Part shown: positions 8,821-16,975 of the stretch, in pieces
Numbering within the stretch: the stretch's first letter is position 1
Layout: every line of letters starts with the position of its first letter
Origin: Candidatus Binatia bacterium
Lineage (GTDB): Bacteria > Desulfobacterota > Binatia > UBA1149 > JAJCZL01
Reading direction: 5' to 3'
Assembly (NCBI GenBank): GCA_028278325.1
Contig: JANQEO010000119.1
Coordinates: 1-48,599, forward strand
Length of the DNA: 48,599 nt
Notes under the pieces: generated by a model
Databases searched by the model: none
Seen by the model: only the letters and a program-made list of their open reading frames with translations
Told to the model about the DNA's origin: nothing
Program-made: the position numbers and the translations under genes

Positions 8821-11295
8821 CTACGAACCGTGGCTCGATCGTCGCCTAGATTTCTGCCTTCTTCGCTGCTCAAGCCATGAACCGTAGCTTGGTAGGCCAA
8901 GATAAAGCTGCTGCGTCAGGTCAGATAAAGTTCTAAGGTTATCCAGACGGATACTTGCGTGGCTCGCTAGCTGTGCATGCCGTCCACCCTTCTGTTTCCA
9001 CGCGTCTGTGACGGATTGGTCGGCGAAGACTTCCGTGCCAGTGAGGACGATAACGGGGGCTCGCGGTCGTCCATCGGGCAACGGGGTACGACCCCATAGG
9101 GCCAGCCTGGCAACTCGATTCTTCTCCGCCTCGGAGAGCGCATCCTTGAGAACGGCGAATACCAGGAATGATCCGGGTAGCTTTGAGGCGATTACTCTCA
9201 GCCTCGTCACATCCTCCCTATGAATTGCCTCTTCGGCAAAACTTTTTGCCTCGCCGATAGCAAAAACTGGCTCATCCCTGACGGAATCCAGCCACTCGCG
9301 ACGGTACCAGAACGCAAAGTCCACCTCCGCCGGCTTTCCATCGAAGTCGAGGTTGAGATTCGTTGAATACGTTATCGCGTTGTCATTCATGCCCAGGTTC
9401 ATCGCAAACGTTCGCAAGGCAAGGACCGTGGCGTAAGCACCACCGGCAAAGTTCGGAACGGTGTAAGGCCCAGCAAGTCTAAAGTGCCAGGGCGTGTTCC
9501 TAAACGGAAGACTGCCCTGGGGGAAGTCGTACTCCCGAAGGCACAAGCTGCACGAGACTCGGGTCGCCAGCCCGGAGAGGCCGTACCAGTTCTGCCTATC
9601 GCAGTTAGGGCAACGTAGTGAGATGCCGAGCCGCAGAGCTCCCGCGCGGACGAAGTCATCAAGGGTTACGGCGGGCAGTTCATGCCGGCTTGCACGACGG
9701 GCTAGCATGCGTCGCCATTCCTCAACCGGTGCTGTCCGATCCGGATATTCCTCGAGCGTTCTTCGGGCCGTTGTCCGAACGCTTTTCGACATCTTATCGA
9801 GAAGCTGGAGAGTCTCTGGGTTTGATAGTATGTGGGCTCTCCAAAAGCCGTCGACCGACGCCAGCAGCTGGTCCGAAATTCGTCCAGCGTCCGACGGAGT
9901 AGACTGTATCCCTTGGCGCTCAAGCCACCCACTGATCGCATCACGGCCGGTCTGGAACGTCAGGTACTCGCCGTGATCCTTCCAGTGCTGGAGGAGGACC
10001 AGGCCCTCCCGAGACGAGATGAGAGGTTGCGCACCAAGGCGGATGTGACTTCGGTGTGGATCATTAACGTGCGACGGGAGAACGAGTGCCAGTCCTTCCC
10101 GTTGTCCATAGTCACGAACCTCGAGCACATTCACCCAGCGGGCCTCGCTCCCGCCGAAGCGCTCCGCGAACTCCGGAGAGATGGACCTGAAGCGGACACT
10201 GTTTTTGTCATCGGATGCGACTGGCAGTTCCAGGTTGCTTCTCGTGGCGGAAACCAGCGCTCGCTTAGGCTGCACGGTGAAGTCGTCTTGATGGTCGTGC
10301 CAGATCGGATCGTACCAAGGCTTCAGCAACCACGAGCCCTTTGGGGCATCGGCCAGGACGCTCTCGCAAATCGATCTCGCTTTCTGTTCCGAGATCGAAC
10401 GCGCGAACTCCATCGTCGTCCTGACCATTACGCCGTGCGGATTCCCAGGTAGTGGCCGAAAGTTCCTTTCCACAACCTCCTGAAGGAAGCTCGAAGTTTC
10501 AGGAATCCAATCCAGATTTATCGCAAGAACGTTCCTTTTGAATTGACGAACATTCCAGAAGTCGATCAGGTCGAGAGGGCTTGTCGGATCTACGACGAAC
10601 AGGGTTGGGTCCGTCGACCACCAGTAGTCCGCGTTTAAGGAATACCTTGTGAAAGAAAGGGGAGAGCCATAACCGTTTCTTAGGACCTTGAACCAATCCT
10701 CCGCCGTTGGTCTAAGGGGGGTTGGTTCGAAGGCGTCGACGAACCCATCGACGATGTGCGATAGCTGCTCGTCGGCGGGAAAGCCACCGAACACGGCCTC
10801 CGTGAATGCTAGCTGTCTGCTTTGTCCAGCGAAGAGAGCGATTCGCTGTTCTTCTCTCGGGACGAAGCGGTACTGGCGCTTGTAGAGGTCCCGGTACAGC
10901 TCAAATACGTCTAGACCGAACAGGAACTCAGGTCTCCGGCCATCCTCCGTAGACACGAGATCGTCTAGCGGGACGATTCTACGCTCCAGTCTGTTAGTTT
11001 CCGAACGCGTGAGGCCAGCAATGGTAGCGAGCCCAGGGGATGCCTCCACATAGACATCCGGCTCAAAAAAGCGGATGTAACCCGAGCTGAGTTGTGCGCC
11101 GCTCATCCGGCCGACTGCAGCCTCTCTCCAGGCCCGCGGCACTCGGTGTGAAACAGGAATGATAGGATTGAACGATCCGCCCCAGAGGCAGCAGCAAAGC
11201 CGCATAATTCTGCGAACCGCCGCTAGGTCACCCGGACGCACGAGAAACCCAATCCGTGTTGGGCGGAGTCTCAGAGACGCATACAGGGTGGTCAT
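8821..11295 (-). CDS. Unknown 824-residue protein with zinc ribbon and PD-(D/E)xK nuclease motif
   Basis: I do not recognise the family as a whole. Two elements can be read. There is a C4 zinc ribbon at C562, C565, C582 and C585. About 70 residues later comes a restriction-endonuclease-like motif, EVD at 657-659 and GEAK at 681-684, that is D659 and E682-x-K684, set in predicted strands as expected. The N-terminal 500 residues are mixed alpha/beta, with a cluster of three Cys at 34-36 and no visible ATPase motifs. The start is ATG at 11295 with a poor ribosome binding site; a 14-base hairpin (GCGAT-AGTG-ATCGC, 11311-11324) lies just upstream and could be an operator. Set between an R-M operon and a recombinase, a nucleic-acid-cutting defence function is plausible but unproven. 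Confidence 0.75.
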   Translation of the reverse strand: MTTLYASLRLRPTRIGFLVRPGDLAAVRRIMRLCCCLWGGSFNPIIPVSHRVPRAWREAAVGRMSGAQLSSGYIRFFEPDVYVEASPGLATIAGLTRSETNRLERRIVPLDDLVSTEDGRRPEFLFGLDVFELYRDLYKRQYRFVPREEQRIALFAGQSRQLAFTEAVFGGFPADEQLSHIVDGFVDAFEPTPLRPTAEDWFKVLRNGYGSPLSFTRYSLNADYWWSTDPTLFVVDPTSPLDLIDFWNVRQFKRNVLAINLDWIPETSSFLQEVVERNFRPLPGNPHGVMVRTTMEFARSISEQKARSICESVLADAPKGSWLLKPWYDPIWHDHQDDFTVQPKRALVSATRSNLELPVASDDKNSVRFRSISPEFAERFGGSEARWVNVLEVRDYGQREGLALVLPSHVNDPHRSHIRLGAQPLISSREGLVLLQHWKDHGEYLTFQTGRDAISGWLERQGIQSTPSDAGRISDQLLASVDGFWRAHILSNPETLQLLDKMSKSVRTTARRTLEEYPDRTAPVEEWRRMLARRASRHELPAVTLDDFVRAGALRLGISLRCPNCDRQNWYGLSGLATRVSCSLCLREYDFPQGSLPFRNTPWHFRLAGPYTVPNFAGGAYATVLALRTFAMNLGMNDNAITYSTNLNLDFDGKPAEVDFAFWYRREWLDSVRDEPVFAIGEAKSFAEEAIHREDVTRLRVIASKLPGSFLVFAVLKDALSEAEKNRVARLALWGRTPLPDGRPRAPVIVLTGTEVFADQSVTDAWKQKGGRHAQLASHASIRLDNLRTLSDLTQQLYLGLPSYGSWLEQRRRQKSRRRSSHGS

Positions 11296-11786
11296 GGAAC
11301 CGTCACCGTCGCGATAGTGATCGCATAGTTCTCTTGTTTCACGTCATTTAGCATCACCGAGAAGCCCGGTCCTATCAAACGAGGTGGATACGGCAGCGTT
11401 ATGTAGATACCGATCCTTCATGTCTAGATGCGCTTGGCGTCAAATCCGTTCGCCTTGATCACATCGGGGGCGGGCGTGCCGCTGGGCTAGGGCTGCTGAG
11501 CGTCGTCGGAAGGGATACTGCTGGGCACGGACTATTGTATGTCGAGAGGCCCGCTCTCGCCTCAACTGCCGACGGGCGAGTGGAGAAGTCTTCCTCGTGA
11601 CCCGGATACGCGAAGCATCGAAGATTCCGTTGTTTTCGACTGGACTTCTCTGCAGAGAGGAGCGTACATGTCTCAGCGCCGCGGCACTAAGTTGCGGATG
11701 CGACTTCGCCCCAACGGCTCCGGCCTCGGGGCTTTGGCCCGTGGAAGCACCGCGATCGGCGCGGTGTCGTAGCCAGGGAGGCCAAG
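11296..11786. other. Divergent intergenic region of the island
   Basis: These 491 bases lie between the start of the minus-strand 824-residue gene and the start of the plus-strand DUF3489 gene, so promoters for both directions should be here. The left edge has the GCGAT-AGTG-ATCGC hairpin (11311-11324). The right part carries a possible short gene (11668-11772, listed separately). Larger frames on either strand show no family resemblance. I could not pick out convincing -35/-10 pairs. Confidence 0.4.
11668..11772 (+). CDS. Possible 34-residue basic peptide upstream of the recombinase operon
   Basis: The ATG at 11668 follows GAGAGGAG with a spacing suitable for a ribosome binding site. It encodes a short, strongly basic peptide (MSQRRGTKLRMRLR...) that ends 14 bases before the DUF3489 start. 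Position and signal suggest a leader or small DNA-binding peptide translated just ahead of the DUF3489-DUF2924-recombinase operon. There is no family match and the length is too short for codon statistics, so it may be chance. Confidence 0.25.
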   Translation: MSQRRGTKLRMRLRPNGSGLGALARGSTAIGAVS

Positions 11787-12089
11787 ATGGCAAGGCAAAC
11801 CAGGAAGTCGAAACGACCGACCCGGTCGAGCGGGTCCTCTAAATCCTGCAATGCAGCGGCAGGCAAGACCAAGAAGCAACTATGTATCGCGCTTCTGGAG
11901 CGCGCTGAGGGCACAACAGTTGCGGACCTGTCCAAAGCCACAGGTTGGCAGGCTCACAGCGTCCGAGGGTTCTTGGCTGGGACGGCGGCTAAGCTACCGG
12001 GAAAGAAGCTCGTAAGCCGGGCCGTAGACGGAAAGCCGCGAACTTATCAGCTCAACAAAGCAGCCGGGGCGGTAGGCGGACGTCCGTGA
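11787..12089 (+). CDS. DUF3489 family protein
   Basis: This is a 100-residue protein. A basic N-terminal tail of about 30 residues (rich in Lys, Arg, Ser) precedes a small winged-helix-like domain with the family pattern ALLERAEGTTVADLSKATGW, QAHSVRGFL and a closing TYQLN. DUF3489 proteins are predicted DNA-binding proteins that commonly sit beside DUF2924 and serine recombinase genes. The ATG is preceded by GGGAGG, a good ribosome binding site. Its stop overlaps the GTG start of the next gene (GTGA), so the two are probably translated together. A role as accessory or directionality factor for the recombinase is inference. Confidence 0.85.
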   Translation: MARQTRKSKRPTRSSGSSKSCNAAAGKTKKQLCIALLERAEGTTVADLSKATGWQAHSVRGFLAGTAAKLPGKKLVSRAVDGKPRTYQLNKAAGAVGGRP

Positions 12090-12511
12090 CGCGAGCCGAG
12101 GTCGAGCGGGAGATCGCCAGTCTTGGTGATCTCCCGCGCTCGGACCTAATCAGACGCTGGAAGGCTCTTTACGATACTGACCCGCCAAGGGGGATTAGCC
12201 GAACGCTCTTGTCGCTCGCGGTAGCGTATCAGATCCAGGCTAGCCACTATGGCGGACTCGTGCCGCTTCTGCAGCGGCGCCTTGTCGATGCAGCCGAAGG
12301 CAAGCGTGTTACGATCCGCGTGGACCTAAGCGCCGGCACACGACTAGTACGCGAGTGGAACGGGGAGACTCACGTCGTTGACGTCGTCGACGGTGGATAC
12401 CGCTGGAAAGACAAGACGTATCGGTCCCTGTCCGCCGTGGCTAGACAGATCACCGGCGCGAGATGGTCGGGGCCGCGGTTTTTCGGTCTTGACGAGAGGG
12501 GCGCCTCGTGA
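12086..12511 (+). CDS. DUF2924 family protein
   Basis: This 141-residue protein has the DUF2924 pattern: EREIASLGDLPRSDLIRRW at the N-terminus, then LYDTDPPRGISRTLL, a central AYQIQ helix, and a C-terminal half with GTRLVREWNGETHVVDV, YRSLSAVAR, ITGARWSGPRFFGL. The family is almost always found directly upstream of a large serine recombinase in phages and islands; its biochemical role is unknown. The GTG start overlaps the DUF3489 stop and the stop overlaps the recombinase start, giving a coupled three-gene unit. It is full length. Confidence 0.9.
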   Translation: MTRAEVEREIASLGDLPRSDLIRRWKALYDTDPPRGISRTLLSLAVAYQIQASHYGGLVPLLQRRLVDAAEGKRVTIRVDLSAGTRLVREWNGETHVVDVVDGGYRWKDKTYRSLSAVARQITGARWSGPRFFGLDERGAS

Positions 12512-14217
12512 TGGCCAAGCGTCTCCAATGCGCCGTCTACACCCGCAAGTCGACCGAGGAGGGGCTAGATCAAGAGTTCAACAGCCTGGCAGCCCAGCGC
12601 GAGGCTTGTCAGGCGTTCATTCGTAGCCAGCGCCACGAAGGCTGGCATCTTGTCACGAAGGCCTACGACGATGGGGGAATATCGGGGGCCACGATGAACC
12701 GTCCGGCCCTGCGACGTCTACTTGCTGACCTGCAGCACGGCAAGATCGATGTGGTCGTGGTCTACAAGGTGGATCGCCTTACACGCTCGCTGTCGGACTT
12801 TGCCCGCATGGTAGAGATCTTCGATACCCATCGAGCGTCCTTTGTCTCTATCACCCAACAATTCAACACCACGAGTTCAATGGGCCGGTTGACGCTCAAC
12901 GTCCTGCTCTCGTTCGCCCAATTCGAACGCGAGGTTACTGCCGAGCGTATACGTGACAAGATCTCGGCTTCCAAGCGCAAGGGAATGTGGATGGGCGGCG
13001 TTGTGCCCCTTGGTTACGATGCCATCGACAAGCGTCTGGTCGTCAATGCCGAAGAGGCCAAGACGGTTCGAACAATCTTTGAACTCTATCGTGATCATGG
13101 CAACGTCGAGCGCGTTCGGTCTGAAGTGGACAGGATGGGTTTGCGAACCAAGCCTCGGCGAACGAATACGGGTTCACGAAGCGGTGGCGAACCTTTTACG
13201 CGTGGACATCTATACAAGCTTCTGTCTAACCCCGTCTACATTGGGCAGACGGTCCACAAGGGGGAGCGCTACGCTGCAATCCACGAAGCGATTGTGGATC
13301 GGGGGACCTGGGATTCGGTCCAAGGTCAGCTCGCCAGCAACGCCGTACGGAGACGCTCGGCGACGAATGCCGTCACGCCGAGTCTTCTCACGGGCCTGGT
13401 CTATGATCAGTCTGGTGTTCGGATGGGCCCGTCTTATACCAGCAAGGGTCAACGACGCTATCGGTACTACTGCTCCAGGTTAGCGAGGAAAGGACACACT
13501 CAACCCGCCGTGAGATTACGAGTGCCTGCCGAGGAGATCGAGAGGGTAACTCTCGACGCAATTTGTAGCTTGCTCACTGACCGACGGCGTCTAACCGATG
13601 CTTTACAGTCACTCCAGCTGACAGCCAGGCAGCTGAGGGCTGCGATCGGAGGCGCATCAGACCTGGCCAAGCAGCTCAATGCCTCGGCGGAGCCAGGCCG
13701 GCGGACGATGCTCCGGCAGCTAGTCGAGCGCCTTGAGGTCGGCGATGAGAAGATACGAATCCGCGTCCGCACTGATCCACTTATGGTCATGCTGGGCGAC
13801 AGAATCGTTCACTTGGAGGAGATTCGGGACAATGGCGCTACCGAAGAAGTCGTCGCATTTGAGATCCCTTGGCGAGACGATCAGCGTGATCGCAACACTG
13901 CGCTGGTGCTTGAGGCTACGGCGAGGACCAACTCCCGTCGGGACACGAAGCTAATTTGGTCGGTAGCTCGAGGCTATTCGTCATTCCATCAGTTGCGTGG
14001 AGGAGGCGTTGGGTCGGTCGCCGAGCTGGCTCGCCGCTCAGGAGTGGACCGGGCAGAGTTGAGCCGATCGATTAGACTCGCTTTTCTGGCTCCCGACATC
14101 GTCGAGAAGATTCTCTCCGGTCGGCAGCCCGCCCAACTTACTGCGTCCCAATTGGTCAGACTCACGAGACTGCCACTGTCTTGGGCCGAGCAGCGAGAGC
14201 TCCTCGGATTCAGATAG
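12511..14217 (+). CDS. Large serine recombinase (site-specific integrase/excisionase)
   Basis: This 568-residue protein has the resolvase/invertase catalytic domain at the N-terminus (about 1-150): YTRKS with catalytic Ser14, the YKVDRLTRS arginine segment near 85-95, and FNTTSSMGRLTLNVLLSFAQFERE leading into the long E helix. A recombinase domain follows, with GYIGQ-like contacts (NPVYIGQTVHKGERY) and a beta-ribbon part (RYRYYCSR). The C-terminal 90 residues form a helix-turn-helix-like tail. GTG at 12508 is an alternative start; ATG at 12511 sits at a TGATG junction with the DUF2924 stop. It is the likely enzyme for integration or excision of this island, whose right edge would be near the tRNA-Ala about 200 bases downstream. 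Confidence 0.93.
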   Translation: MAKRLQCAVYTRKSTEEGLDQEFNSLAAQREACQAFIRSQRHEGWHLVTKAYDDGGISGATMNRPALRRLLADLQHGKIDVVVVYKVDRLTRSLSDFARMVEIFDTHRASFVSITQQFNTTSSMGRLTLNVLLSFAQFEREVTAERIRDKISASKRKGMWMGGVVPLGYDAIDKRLVVNAEEAKTVRTIFELYRDHGNVERVRSEVDRMGLRTKPRRTNTGSRSGGEPFTRGHLYKLLSNPVYIGQTVHKGERYAAIHEAIVDRGTWDSVQGQLASNAVRRRSATNAVTPSLLTGLVYDQSGVRMGPSYTSKGQRRYRYYCSRLARKGHTQPAVRLRVPAEEIERVTLDAICSLLTDRRRLTDALQSLQLTARQLRAAIGGASDLAKQLNASAEPGRRTMLRQLVERLEVGDEKIRIRVRTDPLMVMLGDRIVHLEEIRDNGATEEVVAFEIPWRDDQRDRNTALVLEATARTNSRRDTKLIWSVARGYSSFHQLRGGGVGSVAELARRSGVDRAELSRSIRLAFLAPDIVEKILSGRQPAQLTASQLVRLTRLPLSWAEQRELLGFR

Positions 14218-14251
14218 CGCCCGCGTTTTCTCTCGTGGATCCGGTCCGAAA

Positions 14252-14404
14252 GTGTGGACACCCGTCTGCGAAACGGAGACGATCGGTGAACTGGGCGCAG
14301 ATTGGCGGCGGTTGGGAGTCTCTAGCTGACTAACCTTGCCAACGCACGGTCGTAACTAGCGGAGGAGTCTAATACTTCCGTACGCGTGAAGTGTGGACGC
14401 CGGT
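14252..14404 (+). repeat. Pair of short direct repeats GTGTGGACxCC between recombinase and tRNA
   Basis: GTGTGGAC followed by one variable base and CC occurs at 14252-14262 and again at 14391-14401 in the same direction, 139 bases apart. The first copy is preceded by AA and the second by GA plus A. Both lie in the otherwise empty stretch between the serine recombinase stop and tRNA-Ala. They could be recombinase binding arms, an old insertion footprint, or chance. Confidence 0.3.
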
Positions 14405-14419
14405 TCGCCCTTGAGTGAA

Positions 14420-14495
14420 TGGTGGAGCAGAGGGGATTCGAACCCCCGACCCCCACGTTGCGAACGTGGTGCTCTCCCAGCTGAGCTACTGCCCC
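14420..14495 (-). tRNA. tRNA-Ala (anticodon CGC)
   Basis: The minus strand folds into a complete cloverleaf of 76 bases including an encoded CCA. The acceptor stem pairs GGGGCAG with CTGCTCC (one G-U pair), with discriminator A. The anticodon stem CCACG/CGTGG holds the loop TTCGCAA with anticodon CGC (plus-strand 14460-14462), reading GCG alanine codons. The T arm contains GGTTCGAATCC. It lies 19 bases after dksA on the same strand. Its 3' end faces the island, the usual orientation for tRNA-linked integration. Confidence 0.96.
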
Positions 14496-14514
14496 TGACG
14501 GTCGGTCGAGAACC

Positions 14515-14895
14515 TTACCCTTTATAGTTGGGCTTGTTCTCCTTGGATTCCTGTTCGGACTTGCAGTTTATGCAAAGTGTCGTCACAGGGCGGGCCTTGA
14601 GGCGCCCGATCGAGATCATCTCGCCGCATTCTTCGCACTCTCCGAAGACCTTGTCGTCGATTCTCTGGATGGCCTCGTCGATCTTCTCGAGAAGCTTGCG
14701 CTCGCGGTCGCGGATACGCAGATCGCGGGTCGACTGGCTCTCCCAGGAGGCACGGTCGGCCGGATCGGCGAAGTGGTCCTCGTGCTCGGCCATCATCTCG
14801 TTGACCGTGCGCCCGGCTTCCTGAATCAACTCTTCCTTCTGGGTCTCCAGCAGCCGCCGGAACATCCCGAGTTGCTCGTCAGTGAAATATGCCAA
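14515..14895 (-). CDS. dksA: RNA polymerase-binding transcription factor DksA
   Basis: DksA enters the RNA polymerase secondary channel and, with ppGpp, adjusts rRNA and amino-acid promoters. The protein has an N-terminal coiled coil with the tip motif DPADRA (Asp44, Asp47 and Ala49, counted from the start chosen here). A C4 zinc finger follows, CEEC at 87-90 and CINC at 108-111. The frame could start at an ATG at 14985, but a good promoter lies at 14942-14970, inside that extension, and the extension is unlike DksA. A TTG at 14895 preceded by AGGA 9 bases upstream gives a normal 126-residue protein beginning LAYFTDEQ. tRNA-Ala follows on the same strand and may share the transcript. Confidence 0.9.
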   Translation of the reverse strand: MAYFTDEQLGMFRRLLETQKEELIQEAGRTVNEMMAEHEDHFADPADRASWESQSTRDLRIRDRERKLLEKIDEAIQRIDDKVFGECEECGEMISIGRLKARPVTTLCINCKSEQESKENKPNYKG

Positions 14896-14941
14896 GGTCC
14901 GCGTTCCTACTTGCCACCCAAATGGGCACGGCAAACGCGGA

Positions 14942-14970
14942 ATGCTAGCATCGACCCCCAAGGCTGTAAA
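14942..14970 (-). promoter_or_regulatory. Predicted sigma-70 promoter of dksA
   Basis: On the minus strand TTTACA (plus 14965-14970, 5 of 6 to the -35 consensus) is followed after exactly 17 bases by TAGCAT (plus 14942-14947, 4 of 6 to the -10). Transcription would begin near 14935, about 40 bases before the TTG start. The site excludes the upstream ATG as the real start. Confidence 0.55.
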
Positions 14971-15047
14971 GGCGCAGCAGGTCAAGGCCGGCGGCCCGTT
15001 TCCGCCTTGTGGCCCAACGGTTTACGCTCCTTTATAAGGAATCCTTC

Positions 15048-16229
15048 ATGAGAGCGGCTTACTTCGAAACCAACTCCGGAATAGCCGGTGATATGAGTGT
15101 CGCGGCTCTTCTCGACCTGGGGGCTGAGCGCGGACTTTCCCTCGACAGGTTGCAGGGCGCGCTCTCGTTCCTGGGTGTTCCGGGGTACCACCTCGAACTC
15201 GAAGACGTCGACATCAGTGGGGTGGAAGCCGTGCGTTTCCTGGTCAAGATCGACGAGCCGCCTACCCACGACCGCGACTGGTCGACGATCCGCAAGCTGA
15301 TCGAAGACGCGGGCACACGGGGACTGTCCGAAGGCGCGGTCGCGCGGGCCATACGAATCTTCACGGCCCTGGCCGAAGCCGAAAGCCGTGCCCACAACGT
15401 CGACATAGAGCGCGTTCACTTTCACGAGGTCGGGGCCATCGATTCCATTGTCGACATCGTCGCCGCGGCGTGGTGCCTCGATGAACTCGGTGTCGAGGCT
15501 TGTTTCTGCGGCCCTCTGCCTTCGGGATCCGGATACGCCGACACCGAGCACGGCCGCCTTCCGGTGCCTACTCCGGCCACGGTCGAACTGCTCAGAGGCT
15601 TCGAGGTGGTAGCCGGCGACGGTGACGGGGAGCTGGTGACCCCGACGGGGGCCGCCATCCTCAACGCGATGGCGAAACCGTTGAAGCCCGCGATGACCCT
15701 GGAAGGCGTGGGATACGGAGCCGGCACGATGATCTTGCCTGACCGCCCCAACGTTCTTCGCGTGATGCTCGGTGAGGCCGACCCGGTAAACGACGACGAG
15801 GTCTACTGCATCGAAGCCGACATCGATGACGCTACACCGGAGAGCCTTTCCTTCGTGGCCGACAGGCTCAGGGACCAGAACGCTCGCGACGTGAGCCTTC
15901 TTCCCTTGCAGATGAAGAAGGGCCGGCTCGGGATGAGACTGTCGGTGCTCTGCGACCTGGGACACCTCGACAGCCTCGCCGAAACGATACTGTCCGAAAC
16001 GTCGACCATCGGAGTGCGATACCGCTCGGCGCAGAGAACGGTCTTACCGAGACGTATCGAGACGGTCGATACCGACTATGGCGCGATCGACGTGAAGATA
16101 GTCACGCGTCCCAACGGACGCGAAACGGCCGAGCCCGAGTTCGACGATATCGCCCGTGCCGCGCGTGAACACGGTGTGTCGTTAAAGACTGCAAGAGAAG
16201 CCGCGCTCACGGCTCTACCCAAGAGCTAG
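15048..16229 (+). CDS. larC: LarC-type nickel insertion / pyridinium thioacid SCS pincer cofactor protein
   Basis: This 393-residue protein belongs to the LarC (DUF111, UPF0272) family. In lactic acid bacteria LarC uses CTP to insert nickel into the pyridinium bisthiocarboxylate cofactor of lactate racemase. Family landmarks are the N-terminal AYFETNSGIAGDM, the metal-region HFHEVGAIDSIVD, the GRLPVPTPATVELL segment and ELVTPTGAAIL. The ATG at 15048 is chosen over 15009 because AAGGAA lies 8 bases upstream and the family N-terminus starts here. It is one continuous frame, whereas the Lactobacillus gene uses a frameshift. No larA, larB or larE is seen nearby, so the enzyme it serves is unknown. 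It converges on bioD with 13 bases between stops. Confidence 0.88.
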   Translation: MRAAYFETNSGIAGDMSVAALLDLGAERGLSLDRLQGALSFLGVPGYHLELEDVDISGVEAVRFLVKIDEPPTHDRDWSTIRKLIEDAGTRGLSEGAVARAIRIFTALAEAESRAHNVDIERVHFHEVGAIDSIVDIVAAAWCLDELGVEACFCGPLPSGSGYADTEHGRLPVPTPATVELLRGFEVVAGDGDGELVTPTGAAILNAMAKPLKPAMTLEGVGYGAGTMILPDRPNVLRVMLGEADPVNDDEVYCIEADIDDATPESLSFVADRLRDQNARDVSLLPLQMKKGRLGMRLSVLCDLGHLDSLAETILSETSTIGVRYRSAQRTVLPRRIETVDTDYGAIDVKIVTRPNGRETAEPEFDDIARAAREHGVSLKTAREAALTALPKS

Positions 16230-16242
16230 CGGTTTCGAGTAA

Positions 16243-16965
16243 CTAAGCCGCTTCGTCTTCCGGGGCGAAGGCGTCGATCTTGAGATGCTGCTCGGCCAAC
16301 TCGCCGAGCCAGTCGTAGTTGTCCAGGCTATCGGGCTCTACGTAGGGGAATTCGCCTAGATCCGTATCGTCGGCGAAAGCCGCGATGGCCTCACGGTTGG
16401 TGTCGACGGTGGGATCGTCACCGTCGGCACTGGCCCGGTTTAGAATGTAGCCGCACACGTCGATGCCCTCGTCGTCGAGGGCGCGCAGGGTGAGAAGAGT
16501 GTGGTTTATGCAGCCCATTCTCGAGGCCGCCACGCACACCACCGGCACGTCGCATTCGTCGGCCAGCTCGGCGAAGGTAAACTCTTCGGCGATTGGTACC
16601 AGCAGTCCGCCGGCTCCCTCGACGAGGACGAAATCGTGGTGCTCGGTGAGCTCTTCGAAATCGTCGATGAGCTTTTCCGGGTCTATCTCGATATTGGCCG
16701 CACGTGCTGCGACTATCGGCGCGGCCGGCATCTCGAAGAGATAGCTGGACACGGTGGTAGGTGCCTGGCTGCTTCGGGAAGCCTCGAGCAATCGCTTGCA
16801 GTCTTCCCCTACGAGAGCCCCGTCGACGTTGCGGCAACCGGTTTCCACCGGCTTGTAGACCGCCACGCTGATATCGCGCCGGTGCAGCGCCGAGGCGATG
16901 GCGCACGACACCACCGTCTTGCCCACGGAAGTGTCGGTGCCCGTGATGAAGATCCCGCTTTCCAT
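16243..16965 (-). CDS. bioD: Dethiobiotin synthetase
   Basis: BioD closes the ureido ring of dethiobiotin from 7,8-diaminopelargonate, CO2 and ATP, the penultimate step of biotin synthesis, in the cytoplasm. The 240-residue protein begins with the P-loop GTDTSVGKT (9-17, Lys16), followed by the conserved KPVETG with Lys38, and EGAGGLLVP near the middle. The length is normal for the family. It is the third gene of bioF-bioA-bioD, 10 bases after bioA, and should be controlled from the operator upstream of bioF. Confidence 0.96.
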   Translation of the reverse strand: MESGIFITGTDTSVGKTVVSCAIASALHRRDISVAVYKPVETGCRNVDGALVGEDCKRLLEASRSSQAPTTVSSYLFEMPAAPIVAARAANIEIDPEKLIDDFEELTEHHDFVLVEGAGGLLVPIAEEFTFAELADECDVPVVCVAASRMGCINHTLLTLRALDDEGIDVCGYILNRASADGDDPTVDTNREAIAAFADDTDLGEFPYVEPDSLDNYDWLGELAEQHLKIDAFAPEDEAA

Positions 16966-16975
16966 GATCGTCAGG

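Noticed and set aside
14420..14444. tRNA-Ala 3' end as attachment core duplicated in the island
   Set aside because: I looked for a second copy of the T-arm/acceptor sequence in 1-14,400 and found none; a copy could only lie left of the window.
14982..15965. 327-residue minus-strand frame over larC
   Set aside because: It is antisense to larC, without motifs.
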